Of a stretch of DNA of 64,000 nucleotides, positions 8,702 through 17,700 are shown piece after piece. This DNA is from WVYX01 sp039592335. Lineage in GTDB: Bacteria; Gemmatimonadota; Gemmatimonadetes; Gemmatimonadales; GWC2-71-9. The notes beneath the pieces are model-generated. The model had not been told where the DNA came from, made no database searches, and worked only from the letters and a program-made list of their open reading frames with translations. The DNA lies in the NCBI GenBank assembly GCA_039592335.1, contig JBDHBX010000017.1:1-64000 (forward strand). Direction: 5' to 3'. Both the position numbers and the translations under genes were made by a program. Each line of letters opens with the position of its first letter. The stretch's first letter is position 1.

Positions 8702-11700
8702 ATGCGTTCCCTGATCTCACTCTCCCCGCTCTACATTCTGGCCCTGCTTTCCGTTGAGGCCGTGCTGCCGCAGCCGGTCCGCGCGCAGGTGCCCTACGAC
8801 ACCACCCTGTACGGCGCGCTGGAATGGCGCATGATTGGGCCGTACCGCGGTGGAAGGTCCACCGCCGCGGCCGGCGTCCCCGGCCAACCCTACGTGTATT
8901 ACCTCGGCGGCACGGGGGGCGGCGTCTGGAAGACAGTAGACGGCGGCATGGGTTGGGAGCCGATGACCGACGACACCGACATGGCCGGCTCGATCGGTGC
9001 CATCGCCGTGGCGGTATCCGATCCGAACGTGGTGTACGTGGGAACGGGGGAGGCGTGCCCCCGCGGCAACGTCTCGCCGGGCAACGGCATGTGGAAGTCC
9101 ACCGATGCCGGCAAGACCTGGAGCCGGTCGGGGCTGCCTGAGGCGGGGCAGATAGGCGCCGTCGTGGTGCATCCCCGTGACGAGAACCTGGTCTACGTGG
9201 CGGCGCTGGGGCACATCTTCGGCCCCAACGAGCAGCGCGGCGTGTATCGCTCGAAGGACGGCGGGCAGACGTGGGAGCGGATCCTGTATCGCGACGACAA
9301 CGCGGGCGCCGTGGATCTGATCATGGATCCCTCGAACCCGCGCGTGCTGTACGCTGCCCTCTGGCAGGTGCGCCGCATGCCGTATGCGCTCGAGAGCGGC
9401 GGCGCGGGGAGTGGGCTGTTCAAGTCCACCGATGGGGGCGACAGCTGGACCGAGATCACCAGGAACGAGGGGCTTCCCGAGAGCACAATCGGCAAGATCG
9501 GGATTGCCGTCTCCCCCGTGAACCCGGAACGCGTGTGGGCCGTTGTCGAGGCCGAGCAAGGGGGCGTGTTCCGCTCCGACGACGCCGGCGAGACGTGGAC
9601 CAAGGTGAACAGCGACCGCAGCCTGCGGCAGCGCGCCTGGTACTACACGCATGTCTACGCCGACCCACGGGACGAGGAAACCGTCTACGTGCTGAACGTG
9701 CGGTTCCACAAGTCGGTGGACGGCGGCAAGACCTACACGACGATCCGCGTGCCGCACGGCGACAACCACGATCTGTGGATCGATCCGAATGACGGCCGGC
9801 GCATGGTCAACGCCAACGATGGCGGCGGCAACGTGAGTTACAACGGCGGCAAGACGTGGACCCGACAGGACAACCAGCCCACCGCTCAGATGTACCACGT
9901 CACTACCACGGCCGACTTTCCGTATAGAGTGTGCGGCGCGCAGCAGGACAACAGCACCATGTGCATCGCCAGCCGCACCACCGGCGGCGGCATTACGACG
10001 CAGGACTGGTACCGCGTGGCGGGGGGTGAGAGCGGCTACATCGCGGTGCGGCCCGACAACACGGACATCACGTACGGCGGCTCGTATGGGGGGTATCTCA
10101 CGCGGCACGACCGCAGCACGGGGCAGAACCGCATCATCGCCGTGTGGCCGGACAATCCCATGGGGTGGGGCGCCGACAGCCTGAGGTACCGCTTCCAGTG
10201 GACCTTCCCCATCATCCTGTCGCCGCACGACCCCGACGTGCTGTACGTGACGTCGCAGCACGTCCATCGCACCACCAACGACGGACAGTCGTGGGAAACG
10301 ATCAGCCCCGACCTCACGCGCAACGACAAGAGCATGCAGGGGCCCTCGGGCGGGCCGATCACCAAGGACAACACCAGCGTCGAGTACTACGGCACGGTCT
10401 TCGCGCTGGCGCCCTCGCCACTCGACCCCAGCGTGATCTGGGCGGGCAGCGACGACGGCCTGGTCCACGTGACGCGGGACGGGGGGCAGACGTGGGACGA
10501 CATCACGCCACGCAGCCGGGATCTTCCTGAGTGGGCGCTCATCAGCATCATCGAGGCGTCACCACACGAACCGGGCACGGCGTACGTGGCCGCCACGCGC
10601 TACAAGCTCGACGATTTCCGGCCCTACATCTTCAAGACCACCGACTACGGCCGGTCCTGGCGCCGCATCGTGGACGGGATTCCCGCGAACCACTTTATCC
10701 GGGTGGTACGCGAGGACGTGACGCGGCCGGGCCTGCTCTACGCCGCCGGGGAGTTCGGGGTGTACGTCTCGTTCGATGCGGGTGCCCACTGGCAGTCGCT
10801 GCAGCTCAACCTCCCCGTGGTGCCGATTCACGACATGGTGGTGCACGGCACCGATCTCGTGCTGGCCACGCACGGGCGCAGCTTCTGGATCCTGGATGAT
10901 CTCACGCCGCTGCACCAGCTCGGCGCCGAGGTAGCGCAGGCGGACCGTCACCTGTTCGATCCGCGGGACCCGGTGCGGTTCCGCAGCTTTGGTGGCTTCG
11001 GAGGTGGCGGCGTGCCGGGGGTGGGCTCCAACCCGGCGAGCGGCACGTGGGTGTTTTTCTACGTGAAGGAGAAGCCGGAGGGTGCGGTGACGCTCGAGTT
11101 CTTGGAATCCGACGGCGACGTCATCAAGACGTTCTCCACCGAGGCCAAGGAGCGCGGTGACCGGCTCGAGGTGGAGGCCGGCATGAATCGCTTCGTGTGG
11201 AATGGCCGCTACCCCGATGCCAAGCGGTTCGAGGGGATGATCATGTGGGCCGGGTCCGTTGCCGGGCCGGTGGCGGTGCCGGGCACCTACCAGGTGCGGC
11301 TCACTGCCGGTGACTGGTCCCAGACCCGCGAGTTCGAGTTGCTGCCCGATCCGCGGCTCGGTGTGGGCCAGGACGACCTGGAGGCGCAGTTCGCCCTGCT
11401 GATGCGCATCCGCGATCGCGTGACCGACGCCAACGAGGCGGTGATCCGGATCCGCGACGTCAAACAGCAACTCGAAGGCGTGATGGGCCGGGTGGAAGGT
11501 CACGCCGACGCGGACACGATCAACGCGCAGTGCAAGAACCTGATCGCGCGGCTCGGCGAGATCGAGGCCGAGATCTATCAGACCAAGAACCGCAGCCGGC
11601 AGGATCCGCTGAACTTCCCGATCCGGCTCAACAACAAGATCGCGGGACTCACCGGCGCGGTGGCCAGTGCCGATGCCAAGCCGACCGACCAGTCGCGCGC

Positions 11701-11857
11701 GGTGTTCGAGGAGCTCTCGGCCTTGCTCCAGGTGCAGCTCGACCACCTGACCGACATCGTGAAGAGCGAGATCCCGGCGTTCAACGCGTTCATGGCGGAG
11801 CGGGATGTGCCGGCCGTGATCCTGCGGGAGGGGAGCGCGCCGGCCGCGGGTCTCTAG
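8702..11857 (+). CDS. exported VPS10/sortilin-like Asp-box beta-propeller protein (paralogue 3)
   Basis: A 1051-residue protein with a Sec signal (MRSLISLSPLYILALLSVEA...VRAQ, cleavage near 29). Asp-boxes: TVDGGMGWEP, STDAGKTWSR, SKDGGQTWER, STDGGDSWTE, SDDAGETWTK, SVDGGKTYTT, TNDGQSWETI, TRDGGQTWDD, TTDYGRSWRR. It has the same architecture as its two neighbours (propeller to about residue 740, beta domain with NRFVWNGRYPDA, helical C-terminus) but is more diverged: it starts LYGALEWRMIGPYRGGRSTA and shares fewer exact strings. It is the only plus-strand copy. It follows the divergent promoter region and ends 63 bases before the NifU-type gene. Confidence 0.9.
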   Translation: MRSLISLSPLYILALLSVEAVLPQPVRAQVPYDTTLYGALEWRMIGPYRGGRSTAAAGVPGQPYVYYLGGTGGGVWKTVDGGMGWEPMTDDTDMAGSIGAIAVAVSDPNVVYVGTGEACPRGNVSPGNGMWKSTDAGKTWSRSGLPEAGQIGAVVVHPRDENLVYVAALGHIFGPNEQRGVYRSKDGGQTWERILYRDDNAGAVDLIMDPSNPRVLYAALWQVRRMPYALESGGAGSGLFKSTDGGDSWTEITRNEGLPESTIGKIGIAVSPVNPERVWAVVEAEQGGVFRSDDAGETWTKVNSDRSLRQRAWYYTHVYADPRDEETVYVLNVRFHKSVDGGKTYTTIRVPHGDNHDLWIDPNDGRRMVNANDGGGNVSYNGGKTWTRQDNQPTAQMYHVTTTADFPYRVCGAQQDNSTMCIASRTTGGGITTQDWYRVAGGESGYIAVRPDNTDITYGGSYGGYLTRHDRSTGQNRIIAVWPDNPMGWGADSLRYRFQWTFPIILSPHDPDVLYVTSQHVHRTTNDGQSWETISPDLTRNDKSMQGPSGGPITKDNTSVEYYGTVFALAPSPLDPSVIWAGSDDGLVHVTRDGGQTWDDITPRSRDLPEWALISIIEASPHEPGTAYVAATRYKLDDFRPYIFKTTDYGRSWRRIVDGIPANHFIRVVREDVTRPGLLYAAGEFGVYVSFDAGAHWQSLQLNLPVVPIHDMVVHGTDLVLATHGRSFWILDDLTPLHQLGAEVAQADRHLFDPRDPVRFRSFGGFGGGGVPGVGSNPASGTWVFFYVKEKPEGAVTLEFLESDGDVIKTFSTEAKERGDRLEVEAGMNRFVWNGRYPDAKRFEGMIMWAGSVAGPVAVPGTYQVRLTAGDWSQTREFELLPDPRLGVGQDDLEAQFALLMRIRDRVTDANEAVIRIRDVKQQLEGVMGRVEGHADADTINAQCKNLIARLGEIEAEIYQTKNRSRQDPLNFPIRLNNKIAGLTGAVASADAKPTDQSRAVFEELSALLQVQLDHLTDIVKSEIPAFNAFMAERDVPAVILREGSAPAAGL

Positions 11858-11920
11858 CGGGTTTGGAAAACGTGCCCGGTCCGACTAGTCTTCTAGGGTA
11901 GCCGGAAGGCGAGCGAATCC

Positions 11921-12205
11921 ATGACTGACGATCAGATATTCGAGGCGGTCGATAAGCTGTTCAAGACGCAGATCAACCCCGCCGTGGCTCAGCACGGGGG
12001 GAAAGTCGACCTGATCGATGTGGAAGAGGGCGTGGTGATGGTGCGCATGCTGGGTGGGTGCCAGGGCTGCGGGATGGCCAAGATGACGCTGCAGCAGGGG
12101 ATCGAGGCGGCGCTCAAGCGATCCGTTCCCGACGTGAGGGGCATCCGCGACATCACCGATCACACGGCCGGAACGAAACCGTACATCGCGTCGGGCTCCG
12201 GGTAG
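11921..12205 (+). CDS. NifU C-terminal-type Fe-S cluster scaffold protein
   Basis: A 94-residue protein consisting solely of the Nfu domain. The [4Fe-4S]-binding CxxC lies in MLGGCQGCGMAKMT (Cys47 and Cys50), followed by TLQQGIEAALKRSVPDVRGI, the typical helix and final strand. Nfu proteins carry clusters to client apoproteins in the cytosol. There is no N-terminal degenerate A-type domain, so it is the short form. The C-terminal tail ITDHTAGTKPYIASGSG resembles the HxxGxxPYY tail of cyanobacterial and Gemmatimonadota short Nfu proteins. The next gene is separated by a strong terminator, so it is probably monocistronic. Confidence 0.93.
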   Translation: MTDDQIFEAVDKLFKTQINPAVAQHGGKVDLIDVEEGVVMVRMLGGCQGCGMAKMTLQQGIEAALKRSVPDVRGIRDITDHTAGTKPYIASGSG

Positions 12206-12234
12206 TCGGGACCTGGGGTCCTGCCCAAGCGACG

Positions 12235-12268
12235 AGGGGCGCCGGCCGGTGGGTCGGCGCCCCTTCTT
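12235..12268 (+). terminator. intrinsic terminator after the Nfu gene
   Basis: AGGGGCGCCG (12235-12244) pairs perfectly with CGGCGCCCCT (12255-12264), followed by TTCTTG. It lies 30 bases after the Nfu stop codon. Confidence 0.7.
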
Positions 12269-12410
12269 GCGTCGCGTCTCGGGGGCAGCGGGCCTATCTT
12301 GCGATCCGGAGCCTCGGGCGAGGCCAGGGGAGGGGCGCGGCAAAACCTGTCGCTGGTCCGGGCCGTAGGGGTGATGGGCGGCATCGGGCCGTCCCCACAG
12401 GAGTCGACAC

Positions 12411-12707
12411 ATGGATCCAGCAGTGGTGGAGGTTTTGGGCCCGGTTGCTGCGCTGACCGGCATCGGGACGATGGTCCTGATCGGCATGAAGATGCGGTAC
12501 ACGCACCTGCGGCATACGAAGCTCGCGAAGGGGGGCGGACAGGAGGTGGAGCAGCTCACCGAGGCCGTAGATGGGCTGCGGGAAGAGGTGCGCGAGCTAC
12601 GCGAGGGGATGGTGGACCTGTACGAGCGCGTCGAGTTCACCGAACGGATGCTCACGCGGGGGCAGGCGGAGGGCGACCAGGGCGCGCTGCCGGGAGGGCG
12701 CGGGTAG
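12411..12707 (+). CDS. small membrane protein with coiled coil
   Basis: 98 residues. A single hydrophobic segment (about residues 8-27, VLGPVAALTGIGTMVLIGMK) is followed by a basic patch and a charged heptad-like helix (EQLTEAVDGLREEVRELREG, about 46-65, continuing to about 80). The tail is rich in Gly and Glu. The shape (one N-terminal TM, cytoplasmic coiled coil) resembles PspB and similar small membrane-tethered regulators, but no PspA or PspC is nearby and the similarity is only in layout. It ends 11 bases before the next lipoprotein gene, so the two are probably co-transcribed. Confidence 0.75.
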   Translation: MDPAVVEVLGPVAALTGIGTMVLIGMKMRYTHLRHTKLAKGGGQEVEQLTEAVDGLREEVRELREGMVDLYERVEFTERMLTRGQAEGDQGALPGGRG

Positions 12708-12718
12708 GGGTCTCTTCA

Positions 12719-13768
12719 ATGACGAACCTTACCAGACACGCGGCCCGAGTGGCCGCGATGACTTTCTGCGGCGTCGGCCTTACGGGCTGCGAGCTGCCGA
12801 GCACCGACGACTTCCCGATCCTCGGCGGGGAGTACTTGGAGCAGATCCCTCCGGAGGACAGTGCCGAGCTGTTCGCACCCGGCATCGTCTCGACCGGAAT
12901 GTATACGCGTGACATGGCCATCACGCCCGACCGCAGCGAGCTGTACTACGGGGTGATGGTGGGCGGCTACAGCGTGATCATGCAGACGAAGCGGGTGCGG
13001 GGGCGTTGGACGCGACCCGAGGTTGCGCCGTTCTCGCGCAACCCCGAGCACCTCAACCTCGAGCCGCACATCTCGGCCGACGGGAGCCGCTTCTTCTTCC
13101 TCTCGACCCGGCCGCGCGCCGGCGGGTCGGTGCCCGAGGAGCAGATCGGCGCGTGGGTGAACCAGGACATCTGGGTCATGGACCGCGCGGGCGATGGCTG
13201 GAGCGAGCCGTACAACCTGGGCCCGCCTGTGAACACCGACGATGAGGAGTACTTCCCCTCCGTCACGCATGACGGAACCCTCTACTTCACGCGTAACGCC
13301 GTGGGATCGCGGGAGAGCTACATCTACCGCTCCCGGTTGGTGGACGGGCGGTACACCGAGCCCGAGCGGCTCGGCCCCGAGGTCAACTCGACTCCTTCGC
13401 AGTACAACGCCTTCATCGCGCCCGACGAGAGCTATCTCATTGTCTGTACGGCGGGCCGGGAGGACGGACAGGGCGGCCCCGATTACTACGTCGTGTTCCG
13501 CGGCGAGAGCGACACCTGGAGCGAGCCCGTCAACATGGGGGAGGCCGTGAACAGCCGGTGGGCCGAATTCTCGCCGTACGTGTCGCCAGACGGGCGCTAC
13601 TTCTTCTTCATGTCCACGCGCCGGGCCGGAGCCGCGGCGCTGCCGGACTCGCTCAGCTACGAGTATCTCACCGGTGTGTACGCCGGGCCGCAGAACGGCA
13701 ACGGCGACATCTACTGGATCGACGCAGGGTTCATCGAGGAACTGCGGCCCGGCACAGCCGGGCGCTAG
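12719..13768 (+). CDS. PD40/TolB-type beta-propeller lipoprotein
   Basis: 349 residues from ATG 12719. The upstream open frame to 12299 overlaps the preceding gene and is rejected. A lipoprotein signal ends in GVGLTGC (Cys24), predicting lipidation and release to the periplasm or outer membrane. The body has WD40-like PD40 repeats, each recognisable by a DGSRFFFLSTR-type strand: SADGSRFFFLSTRP, THDGTLYFTRNAV, APDESYLIVCTAG, SPDGRYFFFMSTRR. Such TolB-like propellers bind proteins or carbohydrates; several are annotated as exported hydrolase-like or OmpA-linked proteins. No catalytic site is seen. Confidence 0.88.
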   Translation: MTNLTRHAARVAAMTFCGVGLTGCELPSTDDFPILGGEYLEQIPPEDSAELFAPGIVSTGMYTRDMAITPDRSELYYGVMVGGYSVIMQTKRVRGRWTRPEVAPFSRNPEHLNLEPHISADGSRFFFLSTRPRAGGSVPEEQIGAWVNQDIWVMDRAGDGWSEPYNLGPPVNTDDEEYFPSVTHDGTLYFTRNAVGSRESYIYRSRLVDGRYTEPERLGPEVNSTPSQYNAFIAPDESYLIVCTAGREDGQGGPDYYVVFRGESDTWSEPVNMGEAVNSRWAEFSPYVSPDGRYFFFMSTRRAGAAALPDSLSYEYLTGVYAGPQNGNGDIYWIDAGFIEELRPGTAGR

Positions 13769-13774
13769 GAGACG

Positions 13775-13957
13775 CTACCGCAGCCTGATCCCGGCGTGGA
13801 AGGTCGCATACCGCAGGCCGTTTCCGGTGGTGAGCACAATAGCGCGACCCCCGCCGGAGCCAGCGGCGCGACTCCGCACACGGTAGACGCGGTGGGGCTC
13901 CGATTCGTCAAGCCGAGTGCGGCGCGGTGGCACCACCGGCATTCCGGACGCCGCCAA
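13775..13957 (-). CDS. possible small basic protein (doubtful)
   Basis: A 60-codon frame (TTG 13957, or ATG 13942) with coding-like third-position GC, ending HAGIRLR. The sequence around residues 20-55 (HRVYRVRSRAAGSGGGRAIV, LTTGNGLRYATFHAG) looks protein-like, and its stop falls 7 bases from the convergent lipoprotein stop. I do not recognise a family and see no clear ribosome site. It may be a gene remnant. Confidence 0.3.
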   Translation of the reverse strand: MAASGMPVVPPRRTRLDESEPHRVYRVRSRAAGSGGGRAIVLTTGNGLRYATFHAGIRLR

Positions 13958-14022
13958 AGCCGCTTGACCCTCCGACCCGGCCCCTGTAGGTTCCTCCCCT
14001 GCGTGGGGTTACGCCTCCCCAG

Positions 14023-14105
14023 GCCCTGGTGGTGGAATCTGGTAGACACGCTGTCTTGAGGGGGCAGTGGCGCGAGCCGTCCCGGTTCGAATCCGGGCCA
14101 GGGCA
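14023..14105 (+). tRNA. tRNA-Leu (anticodon GAG)
   Basis: Full cloverleaf. The acceptor GCCCTGG pairs with CCAGGGC, the D-arm contains GGTAGA, and anticodon stem CTGTC/GGCAG encloses loop TTGAGGG (anticodon GAG). A class II variable arm GGC-GCGA-GCC and T-arm CCCGG-TTCGAAT-CCGGG follow, with discriminator A. CCA is not encoded. It reads CUC and CUU leucine codons. Confidence 0.96.
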
Positions 14106-14113
14106 CTAGCAAG

Positions 14114-14185
14114 GCCACCGTAGCTCAGCGGTAGAGCTCTCGATTCGTAATCGAGTGGTCGTCGGTTCGATTCCGACCGGTGGCT
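14114..14185 (+). tRNA. tRNA-Thr (anticodon CGT)
   Basis: Full cloverleaf. Acceptor GCCACCG pairs with CGGTGGC, D-stem GCTC/GAGC, anticodon stem CTCGA/TCGAG with loop TTCGTAA (anticodon CGT), T-arm GTCGG-TTCGATT-CCGAC, discriminator T. CCA is not encoded. It lies 8 bases after tRNA-Leu, so both come from one transcript. Confidence 0.96.
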
Positions 14186-14192
14186 CTCGGAA

Positions 14193-14216
14193 CCCCCGAA
14201 ACCTCGGGGGTTTTTT
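14193..14216 (+). terminator. intrinsic terminator of the tRNA pair
   Basis: Perfect 7-bp stem CCCCCGA/TCGGGGG with loop AACC and a run of six T (14211-14216), starting 8 bases after tRNA-Thr. This is the textbook form and the strongest terminator in the window. Confidence 0.95.
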
Positions 14217-14756
14217 CGTGTGCGCCGCTACTTGGCAAGCGCGAGTGCCGTCACCGCGTCCTGGCGAATCGGCTGCTCCCACGGCCTGCGCCTCGTGTCG
14301 CTGCTTGCCGGCCAGACCATCACGAGCTGGCCTCGTCCGCATCTGAACATTTGAGGGCGCACACCGCTGTTCCATGCATGGCTCGTGCTCCGTCCCTTAC
14401 TGTTGCCGCGGCGCAACACCAGGCGGAGGTGATCTTGCAGGCGATCCACCGTGGAAACGCCGTCGCCGGACAACGTGACCAGTCGAAGAAGTCTGGTCTC
14501 GAACTCGGGCATTGATGCAAGTGTGCCCCGGCGAGACGGGCGCTCCCTAGCGGCACCCTCTCCAAACGTGCATCGTTCAAGAGCCGGAACCGTCATTTAT
14601 GCCGTTGCGTGCCGGCGCCGCCGCATCGCCGCGCGAGGAGACTCCCGTGGCCCGCTACCTGCAAGATTCGGGAGTCGAATCGGGCATTCGGGAAGTGTTC
14701 TCGGGGGATCACGAGTTCCCTCGGCAGACCGGCCGTCAACCAAGGGAATCCAGATA
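14217..14756. other. 540-base stretch without a convincing gene
   Basis: It lies between the tRNA terminator and the large lipoprotein gene. The minus strand has an open frame at 14228-14596 with an internal ATG at 14512 (protein starting MPEFETRLLRLVTLSGDG and ending QDAVTALALAK). It has no recognisable family and no good ribosome site. Overlapping frames on both strands are equally open, as expected for GC-rich DNA. The 3' part presumably holds the promoter of the gene at 14757. It could be the scar of a decayed gene next to tRNA genes, but no integrase or direct repeat of the tRNA 3' end is visible. Confidence 0.4.
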
Positions 14757-17700
14757 ATGAAACGCGTCGCGCCGTTCCTTCTCGCCATAGCATTCAACGT
14801 TGGCTGTCAGAGCTCCAGTCTGTTGGAACCTGAGACAGATGTTGTCGACTCCCCCGAGCATGCCATTGCCGACGGCGAGCACGTCGGCGGCAACCCGCAT
14901 TTCTACTGGCTGCCGCCGCTCGTGCCTCAGCCGAGCTTCGAGGGCGAGTTCGACCCTGGCCTCGTGGTGACGCTGGAGATCTGTAGGCTCACTGACACTG
15001 ACTGCGAGCCGATCGAGACGTTCACCGAGGTGCCCGTAGAGGATGATCACTACCAACTCAACTGGCACACGAAAGGCTCCGGGTTGGTGGAGGGCACGGT
15101 CTACCGCCTGATCGTGCGGGTTGGATCCGAACAGTTGGGTTTCGCGGATGTGATAGCGCTGACGAAGGTGCCGGGTCAGAAGAAGAACACGGATCCCTTC
15201 CCGCTCAAGATCGGGCGCACGCTGCCAGTCAAATTCAGGATCGAGGCGGGCGTCGTTGGCGAAGTGCTGGTCGCCCCGAGTGAGGTGACCATCAAGGCAG
15301 ACGAAACGCAGGATTTCACGGCGACGGTGCTGGACCTGCACGGAGGCCCACTCGCGGATATCGCGGTGGAATGGAGCATCGACGATCCCGATGTCGCACT
15401 GTTGGATCCCACCGCCGGAACGACCGACGACGACGGCCAGACGACGACCACGGCTACGCCTCCCGAGGATGCGCCTACCCTCGACACTCCGACGACCGTG
15501 CGCGCAGCGGCCCAGGGCGTGGAAGGTACCGCACAGCTCACGGTGGAGGAGTCGACTTCAGCCCCGGTGGCTACCGACGACGACTACGGCACGGGCGAGA
15601 ACACAACGCTCAGCGTTGCGGCGGTGGAGGGCCTGCTGTCCAACGACGACGTCGGAGACCCGCCGGGTACGATCGCTTCCTTCGGAAGCGGATCGCTGCC
15701 CGGCGATGCGTCCACGAATCCTGCCGGTAGCACGGTGAACTTCGGAGCTGGCGGTTCGCTGATGGTCAATGGCGACGGGAGCTTCGAATTCACTCCGAGC
15801 ACTGACTTCAGCGGTCCGTTTACGTTTGAGTACCGCGTTCAAAACACTGTGGGTTTCGATGACGGGCTCGTAACCATTGTGGTCTCCATGCCGCCTCAAG
15901 CCGTGGACGATGGGCCTGCGGCGAGCAGTGTGCCGGGCGACGATTTCCACACCGCGTTGAACACGGCGCTGGTGGCCGCAGACGGTTCGTCCCAGGATCT
16001 GCTCGACAACGACATCCTCGGTTTCCCGTTCGGCGAGATCGTCTCTTTTGGCGGCGGCGACCTCGGCGGCACCGTCGACGACAATCCCGTCGGGAGTCCG
16101 GTGAGCGGTTGCAGCGGCGACTGTACGGTGCAGGTGGATGCCAACGGGGCCTTCACCTTCACTCCTAGCAACGACATTACGGGTTTGTTTACCGTTGACT
16201 ACAAACTCGAAAACGCCGAAGGCTCTTCGAGCGCTACCGTCACGGTGGCAGTGGGTGCGCGTCCGGATCCGGGCGACGACGCGCGAAACGTGACGGGGAA
16301 TGTATCGATCAATACCGCGACCATCCCCTTCAGCGTGCTCGACAACGACGTGGGCGATGGTGTCACGATCACCGTGAATACAGCGGGGACCCAGGGTGAT
16401 GTGACGATGGACGCCTCCACCGGGACGTTCACCTTCGATCCCGCCGCCGGCTTCGAGGGGACTACCACGTTCGACTACGATATCACGAACGGGTTCGGCG
16501 CAGCGACGGCCACAGTGACGCTCACCGTTGCCGACATGATCTGGTTCATCGACCACGCCGCCGGCGCCGGGGACGGGCGGCTGTCGTCGCCGTTCAACAG
16601 CCTGGCGGCCTTCGAGTCGGCCAATGGTGGCGGTGGGGCGAACGATCCGGAGGCGGGCGACCACATCTTCCTGTATGAGAGGGGTACCGCCTACAACGGT
16701 CCCGTGACGCTGTTGGATGACCAGCGTCTCATCGGACAGGATGCGACCTCGAGTCTCCCGGCGCTGACCGGGATCACCCCCGCTCCCGGTAGCGCTGCTC
16801 TACCGGCCATGAACAGCGGCAACGCGACCATCGTTGAGATCCAGAGTAGCTCCAACGGCATCGCCTTGGGCCAGAACAACCAGATCCACGGACTCACCAT
16901 CGGCAACACCAGCGGGGTGGGCATCAGCGGCATCAGCTTCGGAACCCTCACGGTGCGTGACGTCGACATCACCGGGCCTGGACAGGCCCTCAACCTCACC
17001 ACCGGGGACGTCAACGCCATCTTCGGTGAGCTTTCCTCTTTGAGCGGCGCGCAGGGGATCCGCTTGGATGGAGTGACCGGCGGCACGTTGAGCCATACGG
17101 CAACGAGCTCGCTCAACAGTCACACGGGTGAAGCAGTCCGCATCACTGGGAGTTCTGTCGGGTTTGCGTACGGCGGTGACATCAGCAACTCCGGGAGCGG
17201 TATCGTCCTGAGCAGCAACAGCGGCTCTACCGTCGACCTCAGCGGAACGCTGACGCTCACCACGGCCAACAACGCCGCGTTCGTCGCCACCGGTGGAGGG
17301 ACGGTCACGTCCACCGGGGCGGGCAGCACCATCGTGACGACCACGGCAACGCCACTTACCATCTCCTCAACGACCATTGGCAGCAGCGGCCTTACCTTCG
17401 AGAGCATTTCTGCTACTGGCGCGCCGAACGGCATCATGCTGAATGGTGCTGGGAGTGGCGGCTTCACTGTCACCGGCAGCGGCAGTGTGGACGGGAGCGG
17501 CGGAACGATTCAGAGCATCACGAATCGCGGCGTTGAGGTCATCAATACAGACAACGTCTCGTTGAGCAATCTGGCCTTGACCAATACGCCCCTCAATGAC
17601 GGAGGTACCTGCACTGGACTAGACAACTCTGGCTGTAACGCCGCGATCTATCTGAACGGTGTGACAGGAGTGTCGTTAGACAACGTCGACATTACCGGAA

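Noticed and set aside
8717..10468. 583-codon minus-strand frame opposite propeller paralogue 3
   Set aside because: Same reason: shadow of a gene with a signal peptide and Asp-boxes.
12299..12718. N-terminal extension of the PD40 lipoprotein
   Set aside because: It would overlap the small membrane protein gene and destroy the lipobox signal; ATG 12719 gives a perfect lipoprotein start.
14023..14216. tRNA-associated integrated element
   Set aside because: No integrase and no repeat of the tRNA 3' end was found downstream; the tRNA pair simply ends in its own terminator.
14451..14756. N-terminal extension of the giant lipoprotein
   Set aside because: The extension is basic and low-complexity; ATG 14757 is followed directly by a lipoprotein signal.
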